From: Liopterus haemorrhoidalis
Taxonomy: Eukaryota; Arthropoda; Insecta; Coleoptera; Dytiscidae
Assembly: GCA_963971575.1 (NCBI GenBank)
Contig: OZ020624.1
Coordinates: forward strand, 16,027,249-16,091,248
Direction of reading: 5' to 3'
DNA length: 64,000 nt
Part shown: piece by piece, positions 12,128-26,188 of the stretch
Numbering within the stretch: the first letter of the stretch is position 1
How the letters are laid out: the number at the start of each line of letters is the position of its first letter
Program-made: the position numbers and the translations under genes
Notes under the pieces: model-generated
Seen by the model: only the letters and a program-made list of their open reading frames with translations
The model's database searches: none
Told to the model about the DNA's origin: nothing

Positions 12128-14449
12128 AACCAAAATTAGTGTTATGTACTTCTTAAACATGTTGCGCTTAACCAGTTTTCATGTAAAACATGAATTTTGA
12201 AAATTCAACTATTTCGTTGCTATTTTCTCTCAATAATATCATAATTCTTGGTCAGAAACCAAAATTAGTGTTATGTACTTCTTAAACATGTTGCGCTTAG
12301 CCAGTTTTCAAGTAAAACTTGAATTTTGAAAATTCAACTATTTCGTTGCTATTTTCTGTGAATAATATCATAATTCTTGGTCAGAAACCAAAATTAGTGT
12401 TATGTACTTCTAAAACATGTTGCGCTTATTCAGTTTTCAAGTAAAACTTGAATTTTGAAAATTCAACTATTTCGTTGCTTTTTTCTGTCAATAATATCAT
12501 AATTCTTGGTCAGAAACCAAAATTAGTGTTATGTACTTCTTAAACATGTTGCGCTTAATCAGTTTTCAAGTAAAACTTGAATTTTGAAAATTCAACTATT
12601 TCGTTGCTTTTTTCTGTCAATAATATCATAATTCTTGGTCAGAAACCAAAATTAGTGTTATGTACTTCTTAAACATGTTGCGCTTAACCAGTTTTCATGT
12701 AAAACATGAATTTTGAAAATTCAACTATTTCGTTGCTATTTTGTGTCACTAACATCATAATTCTTGGTCAGAAACCAAAATTAGTGTTATGTACTTCTTA
12801 AACATGTTGCGCTTAACCAGTTTTCATATAAAACATGAAATTTGAAAATTCAACTATTTCGTTGCTATTTTGTGTCATAAACATCATTATTCTTGGTCAG
12901 AAACCAAAATAAGTGTTATGTACTTCTTAAACATGTTGCGCTTAACCAGTTTTCAAGTAAAACTTGAATTTTGAAAATTCAACTATTTCGTTGCTTTTTT
13001 CTGTCAATAATATCATAATTCTTGGTCAGAAACCAAAATTAGTGTTATGTACTTCTTAAACATGTTGCGCTTAACCAGTTTTCAAGTAAAACTTGAATTT
13101 TGAAAATTCAACTATTTCGTTGCTATTTTCTGTCAATAATATCATAATACTTGGTCAGAAACCAAAATTAGTGTTATGTACTTCTTAAACATGTTGCGCT
13201 TAACCAGTTTTCATATAAAACATGAAATTTGAAAATTCAACTATTTCGTTGCTATTTTGTGTCATAAACATCATTATTCTTGGTCAGAAACCAAAATAAG
13301 TGTTATGTACTTCTGAAACATGTTGCGCTTAATCAGTTTTCATGTAAAACATGAATTTTGAAAATTCAACTATTTCGTTGCTATTTTGTGTCACTAACAT
13401 CATAATTCTTGATCAGAAACCAAAATAAGTGTTATGTACTTCTTAAACATGTTGCGCTTAACCAGTTTTCAAGTAAAACTTGAATTTTGAAAATTCAACT
13501 ATTTCGTTGCTATTTTCTGTCAATAATATCATAATTCTTGGTCAGAAACCAAAATAAGTGTTATGTACTTCTTAAACATGTTGCGCTTAACCAGTTTTCA
13601 AGTAAAACTTGAATTTTGAAAATTCAACTATTTCGTTGCTATTTTCTCTCAATAATATCATAATTCTTGGTCAGAAACCAAAATTAGTGTTATGTACTTC
13701 TTAAACATGTTGCGCTTAGCCAGTTTTCAAGTAAAACTTGAATTTTGAAAATTCAACTATTTCGTTGCTATTTTCTGTCAATAATATCATAATTCTTGGT
13801 CAGAAACCAAAATTAGTGTTATGTACTTCTAAAACATGTTGCGCTTATTCAGTTTTCAAGTAAAACTTGAATTTTGAAAATTCAACTATTTCGTTGCTAT
13901 TTTCTGTCAATAATATCATAATTCTTGGTCAGAAACCAAAATTAGTGTTATGTACTTCTTAAACATGTTGCGCTTAACCAGTTTTCATGTAAAACATGAA
14001 TTTTGAAAATTCAACTATTTCGTTGCTATTTTGTGTCATAAACATCATTATTCTTGGTCAGAAACCAAAATAAGTGTTATGTACTTCTTAAACATGTTGC
14101 GCTTAACCAGTTTTCAAGTAAAACTTGAATTTTGAAAATTCAACTATTTCGTTGCTATTTTCTGTCAATAATATCATAATTCTTGGTCAGAAACCAAAAT
14201 TAGTGTTATGTACTTCTTAAACATGTTGCGCTTAACCAGTTTTCATGTAAAACATGAATTTTGAAAATTCAACTATTTCGTTGCTATTTTGTGTCATAAA
14301 CATCATTATTCTTGGTCAGAAACCAAAATAAGTGTTATGTACTTCTTAAACATGTTGCGCTTAACCAGTTTTCAAGTAAAACTTGAATTTTGAAAATTCA
14401 ACTATTTCGTTGCTATTTTCTGTCAATAATATCATAATTCTTGGTCAGA
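12128..14449 (+). repeat. 24-monomer tandem unit, partial second copy (m95-112)
   Basis: H R S D C B E K B F / A T Q U J A J A, 18 monomers matching m71-88. The copy is cut off by hybrid monomer m113 (V), where B D C would be expected next. Confidence 0.75.
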
Positions 14450-14578
14450 AACCAAAATTAGTGTTATGTACTTCTTAAACATGTTGCGCTTAACCAGTTT
14501 TCATATAAAACATGAATTTTGAAAATTCAACTATTTCGTTGCTATTTTGTGTCACTAACATCATAATTCTTGGTCAGA
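14450..14578 (+). repeat. Hybrid monomer V (B front, C tail), m113
   Basis: The unit has the CATA of a B monomer, but T68 and the gamma tail of a C monomer. In the other 12.1-kb copy the equivalent place reads B D C (m411-413). V is what remains if B and C exchanged in register, removing two monomers (258 bp). The break lies between unit positions 56 and 68. This is the only B/C hybrid I saw. Confidence 0.8.
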
Positions 14579-17500
14579 AACCAAAATTAGTGTTATGTAC
14601 TTCTTAAACATGTTGCGCTTAACCAGTTTTCATATAAAACATGAAATTTGAAAATTCAACTATTTCGTTGCTATTTTGTGTCATAAACATCATTATTCTT
14701 GGTCAGAAACCAAAATAAGTGTTATGTACTTCTTAAACATGTTGCGCTTAACCAGTTTTCAAGTAAAACTTGAATTTTGAAAATTCAACTATTTCGTTGC
14801 TTTTTTCTGTCAATAATATCATAATTCTTGGTCAGAAACCAAAATTAGTGTTATGTACTTCTTAAACATGTTGCGCTTAACCAGTTTTCAAGTAAAACTT
14901 GAATTTTGAAAATTCAACTATTTCGTTGCTATTTTCTGTCAATAATATCATAATTCTTGGTCAGAAACCAAAATTAGTGTTATGTACTTCTTAAACATGT
15001 TGCGCTTAACCAGTTTTCATATAAAACATGAAATTTGAAAATTCAACTATTTCGTTGCTATTTTGTGTCATAAACATCATTATTCTTGGTCAGAAACCAA
15101 AATAAGTGTTATGTACTTCTGAAACATGTTGCGCTTAATCAGTTTTCATGTAAAACATGAATTTTGAAAATTCAACTATTTCGTTGCTATTTTGTGTCAC
15201 TAACATCATAATTCTTGATCAGAAACCAAAATAAGTGTTATGTACTTCTTAAACATGTTGCGCTTAACCAGTTTTCAAGTAAAACTTGAATTTTGAAAAT
15301 TCAACTATTTCGTTGCTATTTTCTGTCAATAATATCATAATTCTTGGTCAGAAACCAAAATAAGTGTTATGTACTTCTTAAACATGTTGCGCTTAACCAG
15401 TTTTCAAGTAAAACTTGAATTTTGAAAATTCAACTATTTCGTTGCTATTTTCTGTCAATAATATCATAATTCTTGGTCAGAAACCAAAATTAGTGTTATG
15501 TACTTCTTAAACATGTTGCGCTTAACCAGTTTTCAAGTAAAACTTGAATTTTGAAAATTCAACTATTTCGTTGCTATTTTCTGTCAATAATATCATAATT
15601 CTTGGTCAGAAACCAAAATTAGTGTTATGTACTTCTTAAACATGTTGCGCTTAACCAGTTTTCATGTAAAACATGAATTTTGAAAATTCAACTATTTCGT
15701 TGCTATTTTCTCTCAATAATATCATAATTCTTGGTCAGAAACCAAAATTAGTGTTATGTACTTCTTAAACATGTTGCGCTTAGCCAGTTTTCAAGTAAAA
15801 CTTGAATTTTGAAAATTCAACTATTTCGTTGCTATTTTCTGTCAATAATATCATAATTCTTGGTCAGAAACCAAAATTAGTGTTATGTACTTCTAAAACA
15901 TGTTGCGCTTATTCAGTTTTCAAGTAAAACTTGAATTTTGAAAATTCAACTATTTCGTTGCTATTTTCTGTCAATAATATCATAATTCTTGGTCAGAAAC
16001 CAAAATTAGTGTTATGTACTTCTTAAACATGTTGCGCTTAACCAGTTTTCATGTAAAACATGAGTTTTGAAAATTCAACTATTTCGTTGCTATTTTCTCT
16101 CAATAATATCATAATTCTTGGTCAGAAACCAAAATTAGTGTTATGTACTTCTTAAACATGTTGCGCTTAGCCAGTTTTCAAGTAAAACTTGAATTTTGAA
16201 AATTCAACTATTTCGTTGCTATTTTCTGTCAATAATATCATAATTCTTGGTCAGAAACCAAAATTAGTGTTATGTACTTCTTAAACATGTTGCGCTTAAC
16301 CAGTTTTCATGTAAAACATGAATTTTGAAAATTCAACTATTTCGTTGCTATTTTGTGTCATAAACATCATTATTCTTGGTCAGAAACCAAAATAAGTGTT
16401 ATGTACTTCTTAAACATGTTGCGCTTAACCAGTTTTCAAGTAAAACTTGAATTTTGAAAATTCAACTATTTCGTTGCTATTTTCTGTCAATAATATCATA
16501 AATCTTGGTCAGAAACCAAAATTAGTGTTATGTACTTCTAAAACATGTTGCGCTTAGCCAGTTTTCAAGTAAAACATGAATTTTGAAAATTCAACTATTT
16601 CATTGCTATTTTGTGTCATAAACATCATACTTCTTGGTCAGAAACCAAAATAAGTGTTATGTACTTCTTAAACATGTTGCGCTTAACCAGTTTTCATATA
16701 AAACATGAAATTTGAAAATTCAACTATTTCGTTGCTATTTTGTGTCATAAACATCATTATTCTTGGTCAGAAACCAAAATAAGTGTTATGTACTTCTTAA
16801 ACATGTTGCGCTTAATCAGTTTTCAAGTAAAACTTGAATTTTGAAAATTCAACTATTTCGTTGCTTTTTTCTGTCAATAATATCATAATTCTTGGTCAGA
16901 AACCAAAATTAGTGTTATGTACTTCTTAAACATGTTGCGCTTAACCAGTTTTCAAGTAAAACTTGAATTTTGAAAATTCAACTATTTCGTTGCTATTTTC
17001 TGTCAATAATATCATAATTCTTGGTCAGAAACCAAAATTAGTGTTATGTACTTCTTAAACATGTTGCGCTTAACCAGTTTTCATATAAAACATGAAATTT
17101 GAAAATTCAACTATTTCGTTGCTATTTTGTGTCATAAACATCATTATTCTTGGTCAGAAACCAAAATAAGTGTTATGTACTTCTTAAACATGTTGCGCTT
17201 AATCAGTTTTCAAGTAAAACTTGAATTTTGAAAATTCAACTATTTCGTTGCTTTTTTCTGTCAATAATATCATAATTCTTGGTCAGAAACCAAAATTAGT
17301 GTTATGTACTTCTTAAACATGTTGCGCTTAACCAGTTTTCAAGTAAAACTTGAATTTTGAAAATTCAACTATTTCGTTGCTATTTTCTGTCAATAATATC
17401 ATAATTCTTGGTCAGAAACCAAAATTAGTGTTATGTACTTCTTAAACATGTTGCGCTTAACCAGTTTTCATATAAAACATGAAATTTGAAAATTCAACTA

Positions 17501-19996
17501 TTTCGTTGCTATTTTGTGTCATAAACATCATTATTCTTGGTCAGAAACCAAAATAAGTGTTATGTACTTCTTAAACATGTTGCGCTTAATCAGTTTTCAT
17601 GTAAAACATGAATTTTGAAAATTCAACTATTTCGTTGCTATTTTGTGTCACTAACATCATAATTCTTGGTCAGAAACCAAAATAAGTGTTATGTACTTCT
17701 TAAACATGTTGCGTTTAACTAGTTTTCAAGTAAAACTTGAATTTTGAAAATTCAACTATTTCGTTGCTATTTTCTGTCAATAATATCATAATTCTTGGTC
17801 AGAAACCAAAATAAGTGTTATGTACTTCTTAAACATGTTGCGCTTAACCAGTTTTCAAGTAAAACTTGAATTTTGAAAATTCAACTATTTCGTTGCTATT
17901 TTCTGTCAATAATATCATAATTCTTGGTCAGAAACCAAAATTAGTGTTATGTACTTCTTAAACATGTTGCGCTTAACCAGTTTTCAAGTAAAACTTGAAT
18001 TTTGAAAATTCAACTATTTCGTTGCTATTTTCTCTCAATAATATCATAATTCTTGGTCAGAAACCAAAATTAGTGTTATGTACTTCTTAAACATGTTGCG
18101 CTTAACCAGTTTTCATGTAAAACATGAATTTTGAAAATTCAACTATTTCGTTGCTATTTTCTCTCAATAATATCATAATTCTTGGTCAGAAACCAAAATT
18201 AGTGTTATGTACTTCTTAAACATGTTGCGCTTAGCCAGTTTTCAAGTAAAACTTGAATTTTGAAAATTCAACTATTTCGTTGCTATTTTCTGTCAATAAT
18301 ATCATAATTCTTGGTCAGAAACCAAAATTAGTGTTATGTACTTCTTAAACATGTTGCGCTTAGCCAGTTTTCATGTAAAACTTGAATTTTGAAAATTCAA
18401 CTATTTCGTTGCTATTTTCTGTCAATAATATCATAATTCTTGGTCAGAAACCAAAATTAGTGTTATGTACTTCTTAAACATGTTGCGCTTAACCAGTTTT
18501 CATGTAAAACATGAATTTTGAAAATTCAACTATTTCGTTGCTATTTTGTGTCATAAACATCATTATTCTTGGTCAGAAACCAAAATAAGTGTTATGTACT
18601 TCTTAAACATGTTGCGCTTAACCAGTTTTCAAGTAAAACTTGAATTTTGAAAATTCAACTATTTCGTTGCTATTTTCTGTCAATAATATCATAAATCTTG
18701 GTCAGAAACCAAAATTAGTGTTATGTACTTCTAAAACATGTTGCGCTTAGCCAGTTTTCAAGTAAAACATGAATTTTGAAAATTCAACTATTTCGTTGCT
18801 ATTTTGTGTCATAAACATCATAATTCTTGGTCAGAAACCAAAATAAGTGTTATGTACTTCTTAAACATGTTGCGCTTAACCAGTTTTCATATAAAACATG
18901 AAATTTGAAAATTCAACTATTTCGTTGCTATTTTGTGTCATAAACATCATTATTCTTGGTCAGAAACCAAAATAAGTGTTATGTACTTCTTAAACATGTT
19001 GCGCTTAATCAGTTTTCAAGTAAAACTTGAATTTTGAAAATTCAACTATTTCGTTGCTTTTTTCTGTCAATAATATCATAATTCTTGGTCAGAAACCAAA
19101 ATTAGTGTTATGTACTTCTTAAACATGTTGCGCTTAACCAGTTTTCATGTAAAACATGAATTTTGAAAATTCAACTATTTCGTTGCTATTTTCTCTCAAT
19201 AATATCATAATTCTTGGTCAGAAACCAAAATTAGTGTTATGTACTTCTTAAACATGTTGCGCTTAACCAGTTTTCATGTAAAACATGAATTTTGAAAATT
19301 CAACTATTTCGTTGCTATTTTGTGTCATTAACATCATAATTCTTGGTCAGAAACCAAAATACGTGTTATGTACTTCTTAAACATGTTGCGCTTAACCAGT
19401 TTTCAAGTAAAACTTGAATTTTGAAAATTCAACTATTTCGTTGCTATTTTCTGTCAATAATATCATAATTCTTGGTCAGAAACCAAAATTAGTGTTATGT
19501 ACTTCTTAAACATGTTGCGCTTAACCAGTTTTCATGTAAAACATGAATTTTGAAAATTCAACTATTTCGTTGCTATTTTGTGTCATAAACATCATTATTC
19601 TTGGTCAGAAACCAAAATAAGTGTTATGTACTTCTTAAACATGTTGCGCTTAACCAGTTTTCAAGTAAAACTTGAATTTTGAAAATTCAACTATTTCGTT
19701 GCTATTTTCTGTCAATAATATCATAATTCTTGGTCAGAAACCAAAATTAGTGTTATGTACTTCTTAAACATGTTGCGCTTAACCAGTTTTCATATAAAAC
19801 ATGAAATTTGAAAATTCAACTATTTCGTTGCTATTTTGTGTCATAAACATCATTATTCTTGGTCAGAAACCAAAATAAGTGTTATGTACTTCTTAAACAT
19901 GTTGCGCTTAATCAGTTTTCAAGTAAAACTTGAATTTTGAAAATTCAACTATTTCGTTGCTTTTTTCTGTCAATAATATCATAATTCTTGGTCAGA
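14450..19996 (+). repeat. 43-monomer higher-order repeat, copy 1 (m113-155)
   Basis: Types: V B E A B F A A / A H Q U H Q J N P B / D A B D A B W A A T / H Q q J N P B D H I / A J A B D. The unit is 5547 bp and the next copy follows directly. Rare marks shared with copy 2 at exactly 5547 bases: G67 in the second H (m125, m168), A89 in P (m129, m172), TTTAACT at 41-47 in A (m138, m181), CATG/CTTG in q (m143, m186), C11 in A (m151, m194). Marks private to this copy include C117 in m129 and T87 rather than G87 in m120. Confidence 0.85.
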
Positions 19997-22900
19997 AACC
20001 AAAATTAGTGTTATGTACTTCTTAAACATGTTGCGCTTAACCAGTTTTCATGTAAAACATGAATTTTGAAAATTCAACTATTTCGTTGCTATTTTGTGTC
20101 ACTAACATCATAATTCTTGGTCAGAAACCAAAATTAGTGTTATGTACTTCTTAAACATGTTGCGCTTAACCAGTTTTCATATAAAACATGAAATTTGAAA
20201 ATTCAACTATTTCGTTGCTATTTTGTGTCATAAACATCATTATTCTTGGTCAGAAACCAAAATAAGTGTTATGTACTTCTTAAACATGTTGCGCTTAACC
20301 AGTTTTCAAGTAAAACTTGAATTTTGAAAATTCAACTATTTCGTTGCTTTTTTCTGTCAATAATATCATAATTCTTGGTCAGAAACCAAAATTAGTGTTA
20401 TGTACTTCTTAAACATGTTGCGCTTAACCAGTTTTCAAGTAAAACTTGAATTTTGAAAATTCAACTATTTCGTTGCTATTTTCTGTCAATAATATCATAA
20501 TTCTTGGTCAGAAACCAAAATTAGTGTTATGTACTTCTTAAACATGTTGCGCTTAACCAGTTTTCATATAAAACATGAAATTTGAAAATTCAACTATTTC
20601 GTTGCTATTTTGTGTCATAAACATCATTATTCTTGGTCAGAAACCAAAATAAGTGTTATGTATTTCTGAAACATGTTGCGCTTAATCAGTTTTCATGTAA
20701 AACATGAATTTTGAAAATTCAACTATTTCGTTGCTATTTTGTGTCACTTACATCATAATTCTTGATCAGAAACCAAAATAAGTGTTATGTACTTCTTAAA
20801 CATGTTGCGCTTAACCAGTTTTCAAGTAAAACTTGAATTTTGAAAATTCAACTATTTCGTTGCTATTTTCTGTCAATAATATCATAATTCTTGGTCAGAA
20901 ACCAAAATAAGTGTTATGTACTTCTTAAACATGTTGCGCTTAACCAGTTTTCAAGTAAAACTTGAATTTTGAAAATTCAACTATTGCGTTGCTATTTTCT
21001 GTCAATAATATCATAATTCTTGGTCAGAAACCAAAATTAGTGTTATGTACTTCTTAAACATGTTGCGCTTAACCAATTTTCAAGTAAAACTTGAATTTTG
21101 AAAATTCAACTATTTCGTTGCTATTTTCTGTCAATAATATCATAATTCTTGGTCAGAAACCAAAATTAGTGTTATGTACTTCTTAAACATGTTGCGCTTA
21201 ACCAGTTTTCATGTAAAACATGAATTTTGAAAATTCAACTATTTCGTTGCTATTTTCTCTCAATAATATCATAATTCTTGGTCAGAAACCAAAATTAGTG
21301 TTATGTACTTCTTAAACATGTTGCGCTTAGCCAGTTTTCAAGTAAAACTTGAATTTTGAAAATTCAACTATTTCGTTGCTATTTTCTGTCAATAATATCA
21401 TAATTCTTGGTCAGAAACCAAAATTAGTGTTATGTACTTCTAAAACATGTTGCGCTTATTCAGTTTTCAAGTAAAACTTGAATTTTGAAAATTCAACTAT
21501 TTCGTTGCTATTTTCTGTCAATAATATCATAATTCTTGGTCAGAAACCAAAATTAGTGTTATGTACTTCTTAAACATGTTGCGCTTAACCAGTTTTCATG
21601 TAAAACATGAGTTTTGAAAATTCAACTATTTCGTTGCTATTTTCTCTCAATAATATCATAATTCTTGGTCAGAAACCAAAATTAGTGTTATGTACTTCTT
21701 AAACATGTTGCGCTTAGCCAGTTTTCAAGTAAAACTTGAATTTTGAAAATTCAACTATTTCGTTGCTATTTTCTGTCAATAATATCATAATTCTTGGTCA
21801 GAAACCAAAATTAGTGTTATGTACTTCTTAAACATGTTGCGCTTAACCAGTTTTCATGTAAAACATGAATTTTGAAAATTCAACTATTTCGTTGCTATTT
21901 TGTGTCATAAACATCATTATTCTTGGTCAGAAACCAAAATAAGTGTTATGTACTTCTTAAACATGTTGCGCTTAACCAGTTTTCAAGTAAAACTTGAATT
22001 TTGAAAATTCAACTATTTCGTTGCTATTTTCTGTCAATAATATCATAAATCTTGGTCAGAAACCAAAATTAGTGTTATGTACTTCTAAAACATGTTGCGC
22101 TTAGCCAGTTTTCAAGTAAAACATGAATTTTGAAAATTCAACTATTTCATTGCTATTTTGTGTCATAAACATCATAATTCTTGGTCAGAAACCAAAATAA
22201 GTGTTATGTACTTCTTAAACATGTTGCGCTTAACCAGTTTTCATATAAAACATGAAATTTGAAAATTCAACTATTTCGTTGCTATTTTGTGTCATAAACA
22301 TCATTATTCTTGGTCAGAAACCAAAATAAGTGTTATGTACTTCTTAAACATGTTGCGCTTAATCAGTTTTCAAGTAAAACTTGAATTTTGAAAATTCAAC
22401 TATTTCGTTGCTTTTTTCTGTCAATAATATCATAATTCTTGGTCAGAAACCAAAATTAGTGTTATGTACTTCTTAAACATGTTGCGCTTAACCAGTTTTC
22501 AAGTAAAACTTGAATTTTGAAAATTCAACTATTTCGTTGCTATTTTCTGTCAATAATATCATAATTCTTGGTCAGAAACCAAAATTAGTGTTATGTACTT
22601 CTTAAACATGTTGCGCTTAACCAGTTTTCATATAAAACATGAAATTTGAAAATTCAACTATTTCGTTGCTATTTTGTGTCATAAACATCATTATTCTTGG
22701 TCAGAAACCAAAATAAGTGTTATGTACTTCTTAAACATGTTGCGCTTAATCAGTTTTCAAGTAAAACTTGAATTTTGAAAATTCAACTATTTCGTTGCTT
22801 TTTTCTGTCAATAATATCATAATTCTTGGTCAGAAACCAAAATTAGTGTTATGTACTTCTTAAACATGTTGCGCTTAACCAGTTTTCAAGTAAAACTTGA

Positions 22901-25543
22901 ATTTTGAAAATTCAACTATTTCGTTGCTATTTTCTGTCAATAATATCATAATTCTTGGTCAGAAACCAAAATTAGTGTTATGTACTTCTTAAACATGTTG
23001 CGCTTAACCAGTTTTCATATAAAACATGAAATTTGAAAATTCAACTATTTCGTTGCTATTTTGTGTCATAAACATCATTATTCTTGGTCAGAAACCAAAA
23101 TAAGTGTTATGTACTTCTTAAACATGTTGCGCTTAATCAGTTTTCATGTAAAACATGAATTTTGAAAATTCAACTATTTCGTTGCTATTTTGTGTCACTA
23201 ACATCATAATTCTTGGTCAGAAACCAAAATAAGTGTTATGTACTTCTTAAACATGTTGCGTTTAACTAGTTTTCAAGTAAAACTTGAATTTTGAAAATTC
23301 AACTATTTCGTTGCTATTTTCTGTCAATAATATCATAATTCTTGGTCAGAAACCAAAATAAGTGTTATGTACTTCTTAAACATGTTGCGCTTAACCAGTT
23401 TTCAAGTAAAACTTGAATTTTGAAAATTCAACTATTTCGTTGCTATTTTCTGTCAATAATATCATAATTCTTGGTCAGAAACCAAAATTAGTGTTATGTA
23501 CTTCTTAAACATGTTGCGCTTAACCAGTTTTCAAGTAAAACTTGAATTTTGAAAATTCAACTATTTCGTTGCTATTTTCTCTCAATAATATCATAATTCT
23601 TGGTCAGAAACCAAAATTAGTGTTATGTACTTCTTAAACATGTTGCGCTTAACCAGTTTTCATGTAAAACATGAATTTTGAAAATTCAACTATTTCGTTG
23701 CTATTTTCTCTCAATAATATCATAATTCTTGGTCAGAAACCAAAATTAGTGCTATGTACTTCTTAAACATGTTGCGCTTAGCCAGTTTTCAAGTAAAACT
23801 TGAATTTTGAAAATTCAACTATTTCGTTGCTATTTTCTGTCAATAATATCATAATTCTTGGTCAGAAACCAAAATTAGTGTTATGTACTTCTTAAACATG
23901 TTGCGCTTAGCCAGTTTTCATGTAAAACTTGAATTTTGAAAATTCAACTATTTCGTTGCTATTTTCTGTCAATAATATCATAATTCTTGGTCAGAAACCA
24001 AAATTAGTGTTATGTACTTCTTAAACATGTTGCGCTTAACCAGTTTTCATGTAAAACATGAATTTTGAAAATTCAACTATTTCGTTGCTATTTTGTGTCA
24101 TAAACATCATTATTCTTGGTCAGAAACCAAAATAAGTGTTATGTACTTCTTAAACATGTTGCGCTTAACCAGTTTTCAAGTAAAACTTGAATTTTGAAAA
24201 TTCAACTATTTCGTTGCTATTTTCTGTCAATAATATCATAAATCTTGGTCAGAAACCAAAATTAGTGTTATGTACTTCTAAAACATGTTGCGCTTAGCCA
24301 GTTTTCAAGTAAAACATGAATTTTGAAAATTCAACTATTTCGTTGCTATTTTGTGTCATAAACATCATAATTCTTGGTCAGAAACCAAAATAAGTGTTAT
24401 GTACTTCTTAAACATGTTGCGCTTAACCAGTTTTCATATAAAACATGAAATTTGAAAATTCAACTATTTCGTTGCTATTTTGTGTCATAAACATCATTAT
24501 TCTTGGTCAGAAACCAAAATAAGTGTTATGTACTTCTTAAACATGTTGCGCTTAATCAGTTTTCAAGTAAAACTTGAATTTTGAAAATTCAACTATTTCG
24601 TTGCTTTTTTCTGTCAATAATATCATAATTCTTGGTCAGAAACCAAAATTAGTGTTATGTACTTCTTAAACATGTTGCGCTTAACCAGTTTTCATGTAAA
24701 ACATGAATTTTGAAAATTCAACTATTTCGTTGCTATTTTCTCTCAATAATATCATAATTCTTGGTCAGAAACCAAAATTAGTGTTATGTACTTCTTAAAC
24801 ATGTTGCGCTTAACCAGTTTTCATGTAAAACATGAATTTTGAAAATTCAACTATTTCGTTGCTATTTTGTGTCATTAACATCATAATTCTTGGTCAGAAA
24901 CCAAAATACGTGTTATGTACTTCTTAAACATGTTGCGCTTAACCAGTTTTCAAGTAAAACTTGAATTTTGAAAATTCAACTATTTCGTTGCTATTTTCTG
25001 TCAATAATATCATAATTCTTGGTCAGAAACCAAAATTAGTGTTATGTACTTCTTAAACATGTTGCGCTTAACCAGTTTTCATGTAAAACATGAATTTTGA
25101 AAATTCAACTATTTCGTTGCTATTTTGTGTCATAAACATCATTATTCTTGGTCAGAAACCAAAATAAGTGTTATGTACTTCTTAAACATGTTGCGCTTAA
25201 CCAGTTTTCAAGTAAAACTTGAATTTTGAAAATTCAACTATTTCGTTGCTATTTTCTGTCAATAATATCATAATTCTTGGTCAGAAACCAAAATTAGTGT
25301 TATGTACTTCTTAAACATGTTGCGCTTAACCAGTTTTCATATAAAACATGAAATTTGAAAATTCAACTATTTCGTTGCTATTTTGTGTCATAAACATCAT
25401 TATTCTTGGTCAGAAACCAAAATAAGTGTTATGTACTTCTTAAACATGTTGCGCTTAATCAGTTTTCAAGTAAAACTTGAATTTTGAAAATTCAACTATT
25501 TCGTTGCTTTTTTCTGTCAATAATATCATAATTCTTGGTCAGA
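19997..25543 (+). repeat. 43-monomer higher-order repeat, copy 2 (m156-198)
   Basis: Types: C B E A B F A G / A H Q U H Q J N P B / D A B D A B W A A T / H Q q J N P B D H I / A J A B D. The match to copy 1 continues into m199 C and m200 B and ends in the tail of m200. Marks private to this copy: T22 and T108 in m161, A48 in m164, C16 in m185, G87 in m163. Including the differences noted in copy 1, I count six over 5547 bp by eye. Confidence 0.85.
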
Positions 25544-26059
25544 AACCAAAATTAGTGTTATGTACTTCTTAAACATGTTGCGCTTAACCAGTTTTCATGT
25601 AAAACATGAATTTTGAAAATTCAACTATTTCGTTGCTATTTTGTGTCACTAACATCATAATTCTTGGTCAGAAACCAAAATTAGTGTTATGTACTTCTTA
25701 AACATGTTGCGCTTAACCAGTTTTCATATAAAACATGAAATTTGAAAATTCAACTATTTCGTTGCTATTTTGTGTCATAAACATCATTATTCTTGGTCAG
25801 AAACCAAAATTAGTGTTATGTACTTCTTAAACATGTTGCGCTTAACCAGTTTTCATGTAAAACATGAATTTTGAAAATTCAACTATTTCGTTGCTATTTT
25901 CTCTCAATAATATCATAATTCTTGGTCAGAAACCAAAATTAGTGTTATGTACTTCTTAAACATGTTGCGCTTAGCCAGTTTTCAAGTAAAACTTGAATTT
26001 TGAAAATTCAACTATTTCGTTGCTATTTTCTGTGAATAATATCATAATTCTTGGTCAGA

Positions 26060-26188
26060 AACCAAAATTAGTGTTATGTACTTCTAAAACATGTTGCGCT
26101 TATTCAGTTTTCAAGTAAAACTTGAATTTTGAAAATTCAACTATTTCGTTGCTATTTTCTGTCAATAATATCATAAATCTTGGTCAGA
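26060..26188 (+). repeat. Hybrid monomer u (U front, N tail), m203
   Basis: A27 and TT at 44-45 identify the front as U or S, while A118 in the tail is the mark of N. The following monomer is P, the normal neighbour of N, so the exchange joined the R-U order on the left to the N-P order on the right. Confidence 0.75.

Larger units (their letters stand above)
2323..14449 (+). repeat. 12.1-kb segmental duplication, copy 1 (m19-112)
   Basis: Types: D C / K B F L M J A J N P / B D H I A J A B D C / K B F L B D H Q Q J / N P B D H I A J A B / D C B E A B F A G A / H R S D C B E K B F / A T Q U J A J A B D / C A G A H R S D C B / E K B F A T Q U J A / J A. The same order, and the same length of 12127 bases, is found at 40767-52893. 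Shared rare marks prove common descent: A48 in m32 and m330, T38 in m53 and m351, the extra base in m56 and m354, T108 in m61 and m359, T93 in m89 and m387. The only difference I noticed is A57 in m78, absent from m376. Left break lies in m18 (B here, p at m316, sharing the beta tail); right break lies in m113. Confidence 0.85.
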
